Assembly (NCBI RefSeq): GCF_014164775.1
Contig: NZ_JACJGB010000007.1
Location: 124,001-188,000 of the forward strand
DNA length: 64,000 nt
Reading direction: 5' to 3'
From: Tessaracoccus sp. MC1679
GTDB lineage: Bacteria; Actinomycetota; Actinomycetes; Propionibacteriales; Propionibacteriaceae
Under the pieces are notes generated by a model that did not search any database, had not been told where the DNA came from, and saw only the letters and a program-made list of their open reading frames with translations. This document shows, in pieces, positions 24,616 through 33,071 of the stretch. The position numbers and the translations under genes were made by a program. Numbering within the stretch: the first letter of the stretch is position 1; the number at the start of each line of letters is the position of its first letter.

Positions 24616-25602
24616 CTAGCTGTACTGCCCGGAGACGTTGATCAATCGCGAGAAGGGCGGGAGGTTCCCGCAGGCCGTGTGCGGCCGGTGATGGTTGTAG
24701 TAGTGCAGCCAGTCGTCCAGCTCGCCCCGTCGTTCGGCTTCGGAGGTGTAGCAGCGGGCGTAAGCCCATCCGTCGGCCAGGGTGCGGTGGAAGCGCTCGA
24801 TTTTCCCGTTGGTCTGCGGCCTGTAGGGCCGGGTGCGCTTGTGCCGGATACCGAGTTCGGCGCAGGTGTCGCGCCACAGGTGTGAGCGGTACGCGCCGCC
24901 GTTGTCGGACAGGACCCGCTCGACGGTGACGCCGCGGGCGTTGAACCACTCGACGGCTCGGACCAGCACGGCGGTGGCAGTGCGGGCGGTTTCGTCGTCG
25001 TGGATCTCGGCATAGGCGACGCGGGAGTGGTCGTCGATGACGGTATGGACGTAAGCCTTGCCCATCAACGGGTCGTAGTGCTTGTTCTTCGGCTTGTCGG
25101 GTGTAGCGGCCCGGTTCTTGTCGCCCTGTCGCCGCCCGACGTAGCGCCATCCTCCGCCGTCGGGAATGTTGCCGAGCTTCTTCACGTCGACGTGCAGCAT
25201 CGACCCTGGGTGATCGTGCTCGTAACGGCGCACCGGTTCTCCCGTGGCGCGGTCGACGTGCGACAGCCGGTTCAAGTGCACGTCTGTAAGGATGCGGTGG
25301 ACCGTGGACGGGGCTATCCCAAGTCGGCTGGCCAACTGCACCGGCCCCTCCCGTAGTCGCAGGCGAAGACGGACGCAGCGCCTGGCAGTCTGCTGGTTGG
25401 TCTTGTTCGGTGAGTGATGCGGCCTGGATGACCTGTCCTGCATTGGCTCGCCGGTGCGGTAGCGGTCGGCCCAGCGCTTCACCGTGGGCCAGGAGACCTG
25501 GAACCTGGCGGCGACCTCGCTGATCGGCCAGCCGTCATCGACGACCAAGCGGCCGACGATCAGGCGGTGGCGAGGGGTGAGAGCGGCGTTCGCGTGGGAC
25601 AT
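24616..25602 (-). CDS. IS481-family transposase
   Basis: An intact 328-residue transposase. The N-terminal helix-turn-helix (PISEVAARFQVSWPTVKRWADRY) and a second HTH (LASRLGIAPSTVHRIL) are followed by the rve/DDE core: HVDVKKLGNIPDGGG with the first Asp, LSDNGGAYRS with the second, and PQTNGKIERFHRTL with the catalytic Glu. All catalytic residues are present and there is no frameshift, so the element may be active. Exact ends and target duplication were not resolved. A remnant with 23 identical bases to its 3' end lies inverted at 27034-27056. Confidence 0.92.
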   Translation of the reverse strand: MSHANAALTPRHRLIVGRLVVDDGWPISEVAARFQVSWPTVKRWADRYRTGEPMQDRSSRPHHSPNKTNQQTARRCVRLRLRLREGPVQLASRLGIAPSTVHRILTDVHLNRLSHVDRATGEPVRRYEHDHPGSMLHVDVKKLGNIPDGGGWRYVGRRQGDKNRAATPDKPKNKHYDPLMGKAYVHTVIDDHSRVAYAEIHDDETARTATAVLVRAVEWFNARGVTVERVLSDNGGAYRSHLWRDTCAELGIRHKRTRPYRPQTNGKIERFHRTLADGWAYARCYTSEAERRGELDDWLHYYNHHRPHTACGNLPPFSRLINVSGQYS

Positions 25603-25745
25603 GACAAGGCCTTCCTGTGGGCATGCGCCGCCCAGGAAGGCCAGTTGCCGCCGCGGGCGGCGAGATTGTGTGGGTCAGGGCTCATTGAGATGTGCACGAA
25701 CTCGTGAGCCGTGGCACATGACGGTGTCGAGGGGTGTTCCCCGGC

Positions 25746-26132
25746 TCAGGCTCCCGGGTAGGAGTCGAGGTTCCACCAGTGGCCATCGAAGTCAGCGACA
25801 CATGCGTTGCGCCCTCCGTGGGGGGCGTCGTTGGGCTCCGTGACGGTGGTCGCGCCGTGTGCCAGGGCTGCGGCGAAGAGGCTGTCCACGTCCTCATCAC
25901 TGGCGACCACCAGGTTGCAGATCCCCGGCCCGTAATGCGGGTCATCGTCCCGAACAGAGCCGAGCATGATGCCCCCGTTGTCGCGCCAGGCAAGTTGCGC
26001 ATGGGCCACCAAGGTCGCGTCATCAGGATCCCGCACGATCATGGCGGTGGTGAAGCCGATGGCTTGGAGAAAGTCGATGCCTCGATCGGCGTCTGTATAG
26101 CGCAGGCAGTGGAACAGCTGTGGTGTCGTCAT
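25746..26132 (-). CDS. VOC family (glyoxalase/bleomycin-resistance-like) protein
   Basis: A 128-residue protein with two beta-alpha-beta-beta-beta units typical of the VOC fold: LFHCLRYTDADRGIDFLQAIGF at the N-terminus and ICNLVVASDEDVDSLFAAAL later, ending FDGHWWNLDSYPG. The GHWWNL-type C-terminal motif resembles PhnB/glyoxalase-like members. The substrate is unknown. It lies ten bases downstream of an AraC-type regulator on the same strand, so the pair is probably co-transcribed. Confidence 0.85.
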   Translation of the reverse strand: MTTPQLFHCLRYTDADRGIDFLQAIGFTTAMIVRDPDDATLVAHAQLAWRDNGGIMLGSVRDDDPHYGPGICNLVVASDEDVDSLFAAALAHGATTVTEPNDAPHGGRNACVADFDGHWWNLDSYPGA

Positions 26133-26142
26133 GGCTCTAGCC

Positions 26143-26940
26143 TCACGCCGGAAGCATGTCGGTGTCTTGAAGCAATGGGAAATCGCCCTTCGACTGGCGC
26201 AGCGTCCATCCAGTCATCGACTTCCATTCCCGGCACAGGTGCGGTTGGTCGCTGTAGCCGGCCATCGCCGCGACGTCCGAGGGCTGGGCGCCACGCTGGA
26301 CCAAGTCTTTGGCGTGGGTGAAGCGAGCGATGCGCGCCACCTGCTTGGGCGAGAGACCGGTCTCGAGGTCGAACAGGCTTGAGAGCCGCCGTCTGGACAG
26401 GCCAACGTCCTGAGCCAGGCCGGAGATGGGGATCGTGCCTCGGGTCCGATGGATCCGCGCGAGTGCCTCGACCAGGTCTGCGCGCGGTGCATGAGGATGC
26501 TGCTCCAGCCTCTTGGTGAGGAATGCCGCCAAGAGGTGGAACCGTCGTGGCCACGTTGACTGCCGCAGCTGGTCGAGCAGGTGCCTGGGCCACGAGAGAT
26601 CATTCACATCAACCATCGAGCCGGCCAGTTCCCCGGCCGGCAGCCCGAGAAGCCGACGGGTCGAGAGCGGGTGGAGCGACAATTCGAGGCCCTGCTGGCG
26701 TCCCCTCGACTGGATCAGAGCCGGAGTGGTGTGCAGGCCGGAGACTAGTAGGTCACAGAGATGCCGCGCGTCGCCATGAAGCCAGCCACAGTCGATGGGC
26801 TCTGCGAGCGACAGCACCACCGTGACGCCCATCGAGGGAACCCCGTGGTGGACGGTGTCGGTACTGGTGAAGTCGTACCCCACCCAGGAAAGGAGATGGG
26901 GGCGCAACCCTTGCGGGATAGCTGGCTGCCAGACGGGCAT
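26143..26940 (-). CDS. AraC-family transcriptional regulator
   Basis: A 265-residue protein. The C-terminal double HTH is clear: ISGLAQDVGLSRRRLSSLFDLETGLSPKQVARIARFTHA and SDVAAMAGYSDQPHLCREWKSMTG. The N-terminal half is a divergent sensor domain without a recognised ligand motif. The family layout (N-terminal AraC-like sensor plus PHLCREWK helix) resembles regulators paired with VOC genes, and here a VOC gene follows directly. It probably regulates itself and that gene. Confidence 0.87.
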   Translation of the reverse strand: MPVWQPAIPQGLRPHLLSWVGYDFTSTDTVHHGVPSMGVTVVLSLAEPIDCGWLHGDARHLCDLLVSGLHTTPALIQSRGRQQGLELSLHPLSTRRLLGLPAGELAGSMVDVNDLSWPRHLLDQLRQSTWPRRFHLLAAFLTKRLEQHPHAPRADLVEALARIHRTRGTIPISGLAQDVGLSRRRLSSLFDLETGLSPKQVARIARFTHAKDLVQRGAQPSDVAAMAGYSDQPHLCREWKSMTGWTLRQSKGDFPLLQDTDMLPA

Positions 26941-27004
26941 GCACCCACCCTAGGGAAGCCCCGGCCCAGAAACAGTCACTTGTCTGACGACCACTGTGGT
27001 GTCG

Positions 27005-27061
27005 CTACACGACCGCCAGGGCCGTGGCGGCTCGATCAACGTCTCCGGGCAGTACACCTAG
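27005..27061 (+). mobile_element. Remnant of a second IS481-family transposase (3' end)
   Basis: Reading plus, the segment ends SINVSGQYT and a TAG at 27059-27061, matching LINVSGQYS-stop of the intact transposase. Twenty-three bases (27034-27056) are identical to the intact copy in the opposite orientation. Upstream homology fades within about 30 bp, so only the very end of an old copy is left. Confidence 0.65.
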
Positions 27062-27102
27062 CAACCCGACCACAGACCCCGGCCGCGACGACCTCCAGAG
27101 CA

Positions 27103-27144
27103 TGGACAACGGCCGCCCGGGCATCGACTCACGCCTCACCGCAC
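27103..27144 (+). repeat. 42-nt dispersed repeat copy
   Basis: This segment starts TGGACAACGGCCGCCCG and matches, with about six mismatches, the reverse complement of 51782-51813 plus flanks. A third, inverted copy lies at 51864-51893. It lies in the gene-free 26941-27282 interval, which otherwise holds only the IS remnant and further short repeats. Confidence 0.6.
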
Positions 27145-27177
27145 CCGACCACAAGAACTGCGTGAAGGTGGTAGTCA

Positions 27178-27276
27178 CGACCCTTCGAGATGGCACCCGC
27201 GCCTTCGGCGGCGCGCCTCCTCAGGGAGCGAAAGACGGCCACGCCGCTCCTCGGGCGGCCCTCCTCAGGGAGCGAT
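27178..27276 (+). repeat. Dispersed ~55-bp intergenic repeat, two tandem copies
   Basis: The first copy (27178-27230) has the form ACGACCCTTCGAGATGG, a GC-rich palindromic centre, then CTCCTCAGGGAGCG. A second, shorter copy (27231-27276) repeats the CTCCTCAGGGAGCG end. The same family occurs in the 32232-32427 region. The layout, with palindromic centre and conserved ends in non-coding DNA, resembles REP/MITE-type elements. Confidence 0.65.
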
Positions 27277-27282
27277 GGGCGG

Positions 27283-28890
27283 CTAGGCGGACGGGAGGGT
27301 GTCCTCGACGTCCGTGCTGATGGACTCCAGAACCACATGCGGATGCAGGCGCCGGAACGTCGACACCTGCCACTTCCCCGTCAACAGGGCGAGCGACGCC
27401 CCATCCTGGCGACGCTCCACGCCCTCCACTCCGGTCACCGAGTTGATGTCTCGGAGGTCGTCCGCCTTGGCGCGAAGCGCAAGCGTGTAGGGGAGCTGAT
27501 CGAAGCGCACCGGCGCGTTGAACTCGTGCTCCATCCGGTGGCTGGCCACCTCGAACTGCATCGGTCCCACCGCGGCCAGGATCGGCGTCTGCCGCGACCT
27601 CGACTCCGAGTCCAGCACCTGCACCACGCCCTCCTGGTCCAGCTGCTCGATCCCCTTCTGGAACTGCTTGTGCTTCGACGGGTCGGCGGCGCGCACCACC
27701 CGGAAATGCTCGGGCGCGAACGACGGGATGGGCGGGTACTCGACGGGGTCCTCGCCGTACAGGGTGTCCCCGGCCCGCAGGGTGCCGGCGTTGACGAGGC
27801 CGATGATGTCGCCCGGGAACGCCTCCTCCATCGTCTCCCGGTCCCGCCCGAAGACGCTGCTGACGTATTTCGTCGTGAAGGACCTGCCCGTCGCGGCGTG
27901 CGTGATCACGTCGCCGCGATAGAACACCCCAGAGCACACCCGCGCGAACGCGAGCCTGTCGCGGTGGGCGCGGTCCATGCCGGCCTGCACCTTGAACACC
28001 TGGGCGCTGAACGACGCCTCGACGGCGCGCGGCTGGCCCTCCACGTCGCGCCTGGCGGTGGGCGACGGCGCCATGTCGGCCACGACGTCGAGCAGGTGCC
28101 CGACGCCGAAGTTGGAGACGGCGGCCGTGAACAGCACGGGGGTGGTGGCCTGCGCCAGGAACAACTCCTCGTCGTGGACGTAGCCGTCGGCGGCGAGCAG
28201 GTCCAGCTCCTCGCGGGCGGCGTCGAAGTCCGCCCTGTCCCGTTCCCCCACCTCGTCGGCTTTGAACCGCTCCTCGATGGCCTTGGTGCTCCCACCGGGG
28301 GTACGCGTGAATCGGACGAACTCGTCGCTCCACTGCTCGATCACGCCGTGGAAGTCCCCCGCGACACCCACCGGCCAGGTCCACGGCGTGGGCACCATGC
28401 CGGTGCGCTTCTCGATCTCGTCGAGGAGCGCGAGCGCCTCGTGGCCGGGGCGGTCCCACTTGTTGATCACGGTGATGATCGGGATGCGGCGCGAGCGGCA
28501 CACCTCGAAGAGCTTCATGGTCTGGGTCTCCATGCCCTTCGCCGCGTCGAGCAGCATAATCGCGCTGTCGACGGCGGTGAGGACGCGGTAGGTGTCCTCG
28601 GAGAAGTCGGCGTGGCCGGGGGTGTCGACCAGGTTGATGATGCAGTCGCGGTAGGGGAACTGCAGCGCCGACGAGCTGATCGAGATGCCGCGGTCCTTCT
28701 CCATATCCATCCAGTCGGACACAGTGCCCTGGCGGCCGGCCTTGCCGTGCACGGCGCCGGCCTGCCCGATCGCCCGGGCGTGGAGGAGAAGTGCCTCCGT
28801 GAGCGTGGACTTGCCCGCGTCCGGGTGGCTGATGACGGCGATCGTGCGACGGCGGGCCGCCTGCGCGGACACCTCCGCCGGGCTCACCAC
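27283..28890 (-). CDS. prfC: Peptide chain release factor 3
   Basis: A 535-residue translational GTPase. G1 is ISHPDAGKSTLTEALLL, then DWMDMEKDRGISISSSALQF (switch I), DTPGHADFSEDTYRVL (G3), INKWDRPG (G4, NKxD type). The internal RF3-specific stretch TPWTWPVGVAGDFHGVIE and the C-terminal QFEVASHRMEHEFN identify RF3 rather than EF-G. It recycles RF1/RF2 from the ribosome after peptide release. The start is a GTG-GTG pair at 28890 with AGGTG upstream; an N-terminal in-frame extension is Pro/Arg-rich and unlikely. The repeats at 27178-27276 lie immediately after its stop. Confidence 0.95.
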   Translation of the reverse strand: MVSPAEVSAQAARRRTIAVISHPDAGKSTLTEALLLHARAIGQAGAVHGKAGRQGTVSDWMDMEKDRGISISSSALQFPYRDCIINLVDTPGHADFSEDTYRVLTAVDSAIMLLDAAKGMETQTMKLFEVCRSRRIPIITVINKWDRPGHEALALLDEIEKRTGMVPTPWTWPVGVAGDFHGVIEQWSDEFVRFTRTPGGSTKAIEERFKADEVGERDRADFDAAREELDLLAADGYVHDEELFLAQATTPVLFTAAVSNFGVGHLLDVVADMAPSPTARRDVEGQPRAVEASFSAQVFKVQAGMDRAHRDRLAFARVCSGVFYRGDVITHAATGRSFTTKYVSSVFGRDRETMEEAFPGDIIGLVNAGTLRAGDTLYGEDPVEYPPIPSFAPEHFRVVRAADPSKHKQFQKGIEQLDQEGVVQVLDSESRSRQTPILAAVGPMQFEVASHRMEHEFNAPVRFDQLPYTLALRAKADDLRDINSVTGVEGVERRQDGASLALLTGKWQVSTFRRLHPHVVLESISTDVEDTLPSA

Positions 28891-29126
28891 GGGGCACCTC
28901 CGCGGCTCATTCGCGGGGCGAGGCGGGGCAGGCGGGCGCGCGCGGGGGCGCTCAGGGTGGAAAACATCTCGGTCGAGGGTACCCGGCGCCGACGGCGGGG
29001 CCGACATCGGCGGCGTCGGAGCGGACCGCCCGAGCGTGGGCCACAGCCAGATATTCCCGTGTTCAGCAGTCAGCGAAAGACCGTGCTCCCCCACGCTCAG
29101 GGCCCGTCTCACCAAGGGCGGGCGCG

Positions 29127-29155
29127 TTGACTGCGCCTGTGGGGGCGCTTAGCTT
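29127..29155 (+). promoter_or_regulatory. Predicted sigma-70-type promoter for the ABC importer operon
   Basis: TTGACT (29127-29132) and TAGCTT (29150-29155) are separated by 17 nt, about 28 nt before the start of the solute-binding-protein gene. It fits the housekeeping consensus moderately well. Confidence 0.5.
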
Positions 29156-29183
29156 CCTTGTATCCCGCTCACCAGGAGACCCC

Positions 29184-30236
29184 ATGGCCCACCGCAGCAC
29201 CCGGCTGTCGCGGCGGACGGCTGCCGCCGTCGGCCTGGTGACCGCGTGCGGGCTGCTGACCGGCTGCGCCTCCACCGACTACGCCGACGACACCGTCACC
29301 ATCGGATACTTCGCCAACGTCACCCACGCGCCCGCCCTCATCGCCGACGGCGCGGGCCTGTTCGACGCACGGCTGGCGGAGGCCGGGGCCACTGCATCAA
29401 CGCAGTCGTTCCGGGCCGGGCCTGAGTCGCTCCAGGCGGTGCTCGCCGGCTCTGTCGACGTGGCCTACCTGGGCCCCAACCCCACCGTCACGGCCTACCT
29501 GCAGTCGCGCGGCGAGGCCGTGCGGGTCATCGCCGGCTCCACCTCCGGCGGTGCGTCGCTGGTGGTCCGGCCGGGCATCGAGTCACCGGAGGACCTCCGC
29601 GGGAAGCGGCTGGCCACCCCGCAGCTCGGCAACACCCAGGACATCGCGCTCAGGCACTGGCTCGGCACCCAGGGCCTCACGGCTACCGACGACGGCGGGG
29701 GCGACGTGAGTGTGCTCCCCCAGCCCAATTCCGCAGCTGTGCAGGCCTTCACCGCCGGTGGGATCGACGGCGGCTGGCTGCCCGAGCCCTTCGCCACCCG
29801 GCTCGTCGAGGCCGGCGGCGTGGTGCTCGTCGACGAGCGGGACCTCTGGCCCGACGGGCTCTTCGCCTCCACCACCGTGATCGCCAACCCGCGGTTCGTC
29901 GAGGAGCGCCCGGACCTGCTGCGCGCCTTCCTGGACGCCCACCTCGATGCCCTCGCACTGATCGACGAGGACCCGGTCGCCGCCCGCGACGCCGCCGCCT
30001 CCCAGATCACGGCCCTGACCGGACAGGTGATGGACCCCGGGACTCTCCGCGCCTCCTGGGAGACGCTCGAGTTCACCGTCGAGCCGCTCGCCGACACCCT
30101 CAGGGCCGCCGCCGCCCACGCCGACGCCGTGGGCCTGCTGCCGGACAAGCCCAACGACGACTTCGCCCGCCTGTGGGACCTGGCCGTGCTGAACGAGGCG
30201 CTGGACGCCCGCGGCCTGGCCGAGGTGGCCTCGTGA
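29184..30236 (+). CDS. ABC transporter solute-binding lipoprotein, sulfonate/nitrate/taurine type
   Basis: A 350-residue lipoprotein with lipobox LLTGC. The mature domain begins VTIGYFANVTHAPALIADGAGLFD, has an LQAVLAGSVDVAYLGPNPTV motif and LVVRPGIESPEDLRGKRLATPQLGNTQD, characteristic of SsuA/TauA/NrtA-like type-II periplasmic-binding proteins (NMT1 superfamily). It delivers an anionic substrate such as an aliphatic sulfonate, taurine or nitrate to the membrane complex. Its stop overlaps the ATPase gene. An AGGAG site lies upstream of the ATG. Exact substrate is not determinable. Confidence 0.87.
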   Translation: MAHRSTRLSRRTAAAVGLVTACGLLTGCASTDYADDTVTIGYFANVTHAPALIADGAGLFDARLAEAGATASTQSFRAGPESLQAVLAGSVDVAYLGPNPTVTAYLQSRGEAVRVIAGSTSGGASLVVRPGIESPEDLRGKRLATPQLGNTQDIALRHWLGTQGLTATDDGGGDVSVLPQPNSAAVQAFTAGGIDGGWLPEPFATRLVEAGGVVLVDERDLWPDGLFASTTVIANPRFVEERPDLLRAFLDAHLDALALIDEDPVAARDAAASQITALTGQVMDPGTLRASWETLEFTVEPLADTLRAAAAHADAVGLLPDKPNDDFARLWDLAVLNEALDARGLAEVAS

Positions 30237-31021
30237 GCGCCGCGACGGCACCCGCGGCGCCCGCCGGGGGCCTCCGGCTCAGGGGCGTGACCAAATCGTT
30301 CGGGCAGGGCGAGCAGCGGGTCACCGCCCTCGGCGGCCTGGACCTCGATGTGGAACCAGGCGAGTTCGTCGCCCTCGTCGGCGGCTCAGGTTGCGGGAAG
30401 TCGACGATGCTCACGCTGGCCGCGGGGCTCGAGACCCCCACGTCGGGCACCATCGACGCCGGCGGCAAGGTGGCCCTGATGTTCCAGGAGTCCACGCTGC
30501 TGCCGTGGCTCACCGCTGCCGGCAACGTCGAGCTCGCGCTCCAGCTGCGCGGCGTTGACAAGGGCGAACGCGCCGCCCTCGCCCGTCAGCTGCTGGGCAA
30601 GGTCCGGCTGGGTCGCCACCTGGACAAGCGCCCGCACGAGATGAGCGGCGGAATGAGGCAGCGCGTGGCGCTGGCGCGGGTGCTGGCGCAGGACGCCGCC
30701 GTCGTGCTGATGGACGAGCCGCTCGGTGCGCTCGACGCCATGACCCGCGACCAGATGCACGACCTCATCGAGGACGTGTGGCTCGACGCCGGCTTCAGCG
30801 TGGTGTTCGTCACGCACAACGTGCGCGAGGCGGTCCGGCTGTCGGACCGCACCATCCTGATGGGGTCGCGGCCGGGGCGGATCATCCACGAACAGCGCAT
30901 CCAGCTCCCCCGGCCCCGGGCCATGGAGTCCGCGGCGTGCGTCGCGTTGGCCGCGGACCTCACCCAACGACTCCGCGAGGAGGTGGCACGCCATGACGAG
31001 GCCGACTACTTCGAGATCTGA
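30233..31021 (+). CDS. ABC transporter ATPase, sulfonate/nitrate/taurine type
   Basis: A 262-residue ATPase. Walker A GGSGCGKSTML, Q-loop LMFQESTLLPWLT, signature MSGGMRQRVALARVL, Walker B AVVLMDEPLGALDAMTR and H-loop VVFVTHNVREAV are all intact. The ESTLLPW motif is typical of the SsuB/TauB/NrtD subgroup. It starts at a GTG overlapping the upstream stop and its 3' end overlaps the permease gene by 29 bp, so the three genes are one operon. Confidence 0.93.
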   Translation: MSAATAPAAPAGGLRLRGVTKSFGQGEQRVTALGGLDLDVEPGEFVALVGGSGCGKSTMLTLAAGLETPTSGTIDAGGKVALMFQESTLLPWLTAAGNVELALQLRGVDKGERAALARQLLGKVRLGRHLDKRPHEMSGGMRQRVALARVLAQDAAVVLMDEPLGALDAMTRDQMHDLIEDVWLDAGFSVVFVTHNVREAVRLSDRTILMGSRPGRIIHEQRIQLPRPRAMESAACVALAADLTQRLREEVARHDEADYFEI

Positions 31022-31880
31022 CTCCCCTGCCACGGACCCGCTCGAGCCCATCGACGACGCCGCGGCCGACGCCACCGTCGAACGGAAGGCGCTGCCCCGC
31101 TGGCGGCGCGCCCTCCCCATCCTGCTGGCCACCCTGTTCTTCCTCGCGGTGTGGCAGGTGGTGGTGTGGACCGGCTGGAAGCCTGACTACCTCCTTCCCG
31201 GGCCCCTCGTCGTCCTCGGGGAACTCGCGCGGCTGGCCGCCGACCCGGAGTTCTGGCAGGCGCTCGGCCGCACCCTCACCCGCGCGGTGCTGGGCTTCGC
31301 GCTGGCGCTGGCCATCGGCACCGCCATCGGACTCGCGACGGCGAGGTCGCGGCTGCTGCGCTCGGCCATCGGGTCGCTGGTCACCGGCCTGCAGACGATG
31401 CCGTCGGTGGTGTGGTTCCCGCTGGCGATCCTGCTGCTGGGCCTCGGCGAGCAGGCCATCATGTTCGTCGTCGTGCTTGGCGCGGCACCCAGCATCGCCA
31501 ACGGCGTCCTCACCGGCGTGGACCAGGTGCCGCCCGCCTACCACAAGCTCGGCGACGTGCTCGGCGCGCACGGCTGGACGCTCTACCGGCACATCATCAT
31601 CCCGGCGGCGCTGCCGTCGTATGTCGCGGGGCTCAGCCAGGGCTGGGCGTTCGCGTGGCGATCCCTGATGGCTGGTGAGCTGCTCGTGGTCATCCCGGGC
31701 TCGCTCGCCCTGGGCAACCGGCTGTCGTCGGCGCAGGAGTTCGGTGACGCCACCGGGCTGATGGCGTACATGATCGTCATCCTGATCGTCGGGATGCTCG
31801 CGGACACGGCCTTCACAGCAATGTCGCGGCGGATCCGACGGCGCCGCGGCCTCGCCACCCCGTCGGAATCGCGCCCCTGA
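30993..31880 (+). CDS. ABC transporter permease, sulfonate/nitrate/taurine type
   Basis: A 295-residue permease with six predicted spans and the EAA-type loop KLGDVLGAHGWTLYRHIIIPAALPSYVAGLSQGWAFAWRSLMAGEL. A charged cytoplasmic head of about 38 residues precedes the first span. The sequence is of the SsuC/TauC family and completes the importer with the two upstream genes. The start ATG at 30993 overlaps the ATPase gene by 29 bp. Confidence 0.92.
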   Translation: MTRPTTSRSDSPATDPLEPIDDAAADATVERKALPRWRRALPILLATLFFLAVWQVVVWTGWKPDYLLPGPLVVLGELARLAADPEFWQALGRTLTRAVLGFALALAIGTAIGLATARSRLLRSAIGSLVTGLQTMPSVVWFPLAILLLGLGEQAIMFVVVLGAAPSIANGVLTGVDQVPPAYHKLGDVLGAHGWTLYRHIIIPAALPSYVAGLSQGWAFAWRSLMAGELLVVIPGSLALGNRLSSAQEFGDATGLMAYMIVILIVGMLADTAFTAMSRRIRRRRGLATPSESRP

Positions 31881-31942
31881 ACGCACCCCGCGGTCAGTGG
31901 CAGCGGCGCTGCCCCCAGGCGGTGGTTGGGCCTCGACCCGCG

Positions 31943-31958
31943 ATACCCGGGGGGGTAT
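31943..31958. promoter_or_regulatory. Predicted CstR/CsoR-family operator
   Basis: ATACCC-GGGG-GGGTAT is a perfect 6-4-6 palindrome, 33 bp before a YgaP-like membrane gene. The same ATACCC-N4-GGGTAT pattern occurs at 59666-59681 and 61804-61819, next to a persulfide reductase and the CsoR-family regulator gene. The TATATG-like -10 sequence partly overlaps it, as expected for repression. Confidence 0.8.
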
Positions 31959-31990
31959 ATGCTGGAGATTCCGAACGAAGGAGCCTTCAC

Positions 31991-32209
31991 ATGATCGAGT
32001 TCTTGTCCTCAACCGCAGGCCGCATCACCCGCGCTGCCATCGGTGTCGTGCTGCTGGTCGCGGGGTTCATCGTCGGCGGGGTGTGGGCGTGGGTGCTCGG
32101 CATCCTGGGCGCGGTGTTCGTGACTGTGGGCGTGGCGGACGTGTGCCTGCTCTCACCGCTGTTCGGCAAGCCCTTCAAGGGCGCCGACGTCCGCGCCTCC
32201 CTGCGATAA
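31991..32209 (+). CDS. DUF2892 / YgaP-like small membrane protein
   Basis: A 72-residue protein starting MIEFLSSTAGRITRAAIG with two membrane spans (VVLLVAGFIVGGVWAWVLGILGAVF and VTVGVADVCLLSPLFG), ending in LFGKPFKGADVRASLR. The pattern CLLSPLFG after two helices is typical of the DUF2892 family, often fused to or next to rhodanese domains (YgaP) and implicated in sulfur handling. A GAAGGAG site precedes the ATG. It has its own predicted CstR operator, so it is likely derepressed by persulfides with the reductase gene at 59695. The exact role is unknown. Confidence 0.85.
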   Translation: MIEFLSSTAGRITRAAIGVVLLVAGFIVGGVWAWVLGILGAVFVTVGVADVCLLSPLFGKPFKGADVRASLR

Positions 32210-32231
32210 TCCCCTCCCGCGGGCGCCCGAT

Positions 32232-32427
32232 CGATCCCTGAGGAGGCCGACGTCGCGAAGCGACCGTCGGCCGTCTCGAAGGGTCGTATCCCCCACCTTC
32301 CAGCAGTCGATGCAACATGTCGCGACACAACCCTTCGAGACGATCCCCGGCGCTCCGCGCGGCGATCTCCTCAGGGAGCGGTGGGAACGATCACCGGCGC
32401 TCCGCGCGGCGATCTCCTCAGGGATCG
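32232..32427. repeat. Cluster of three copies of the dispersed ~55-bp intergenic repeat
   Basis: One inverted copy (32232-32287) is followed by two direct copies (32327-32380 and 32385-32427). The direct copies share GGCGCTCCGCGCGGCGATCT followed by CCTCAGGGA. The outer ends TCTCGAAGGGTCGT and ACAACCCTTCGAGA make the first two copies a large palindrome. They belong to the family seen at 27178-27276. Confidence 0.7.
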
Positions 32428-32448
32428 GCAGGGGACGGGCCATGCCGC

Positions 32449-32690
32449 TCAGCGACTCGCGGGGACCTTGATGACGGGGCAGACGAAGTACTTCACGACG
32501 CCCTCGTCGACGGCGTCACCGGCCATCAACGCCATGTCCACCTCGGCCGCGCTGTCGATCACCCCGTCGCCGTCGAGGTCAGAGGACGCGATCACCGCGT
32601 CGTACCCGTTCGGGAACCTGAGGGCGTGGACCATCCAGCGTCCCCCGTTGTAGCCGGGGTCGCCGGGTGCAGCGGCTGCGGCGGCGCCAT
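32449..32690 (-). pseudogene. Truncated host gene, C-terminal fragment with EF-hand-like loop
   Basis: The minus-strand frame ends at 32449 with VVKYFVCPVIKVPASR. It reads back through GRWMVHALRFPNGYDAVIAS and SDLDGDGVIDSAAEVD, which contains a DxDxDG calcium-binding (EF-hand/dockerin-type) loop. Upstream, an Ala-rich stretch runs into ISCR2 sequence near 32680-32690, where homology to the host ends. No start codon belongs to it. About 80 C-terminal residues remain. I do not recognise the full-length protein. The rest of this gene is not found on the other side of the insert. Confidence 0.6.
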
Positions 32691-32835
32691 GAAAGTCATC
32701 GCCTGCATTGAAGACCCTATAGTGATCAAGCAGATCCTTGATCACCTGAAGCACAAAGCCGAAACCAGCGGGACCAGGGCGTTACCCGAAAGCCGGGCGC
32801 CACCGGCTGAGCTGCTCCTGGGTCTGTTTGACTGA
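32690..32835 (+). pseudogene. rcr2: ISCR2 (IS91-like) transposase, 3' fragment
   Basis: The plus frame reads MKVIACIEDPIVIKQILDHL, then KHKAETSGTRALPESRAPP and AELLLGLFD to a TGA at 32833-32835. This is the C-terminus of the ISCR2 rolling-circle transposase. Only about the last 48 residues remain; the catalytic tyrosine/HUH region is gone, so this copy cannot transpose by itself. Codon use and GC differ from the neighbours. Confidence 0.85.
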
Positions 32836-33045
32836 CGAGCCTGAAGGCCAACGATACCAATCAAAATGCTGCGTTCACAGCGCCGCGGCAGGGATCCGCC
32901 GTGCTGGTTGTCGGAAAAGGAGCCGCTAGTGGGAAAGAGGAGGGTAAATTTTCAGCGTTGCTGGCTCCCCGTCAGCCGGATTGGGTTGCATCGCAGGGGT
33001 GTCGAAAGAGTCAACTGCGGTCCAAAGCTGTTGGACTTGGGTGAA

Positions 33046-33071
33046 AAGGGCGTTTATTCTTCCTATACGTT
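33046..33071 (+). other. ISCR2 oriIS terminus
   Basis: GGGCGTTTATTCTTCCTATACG lies at the end of the ISCR2 segment and abuts glmM at 33071/33072. A TTCCTATAC-type element marks the rolling-circle origin end of IS91/ISCR elements. The exact terminal base is inferred from where glmM homology begins. Confidence 0.65.
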
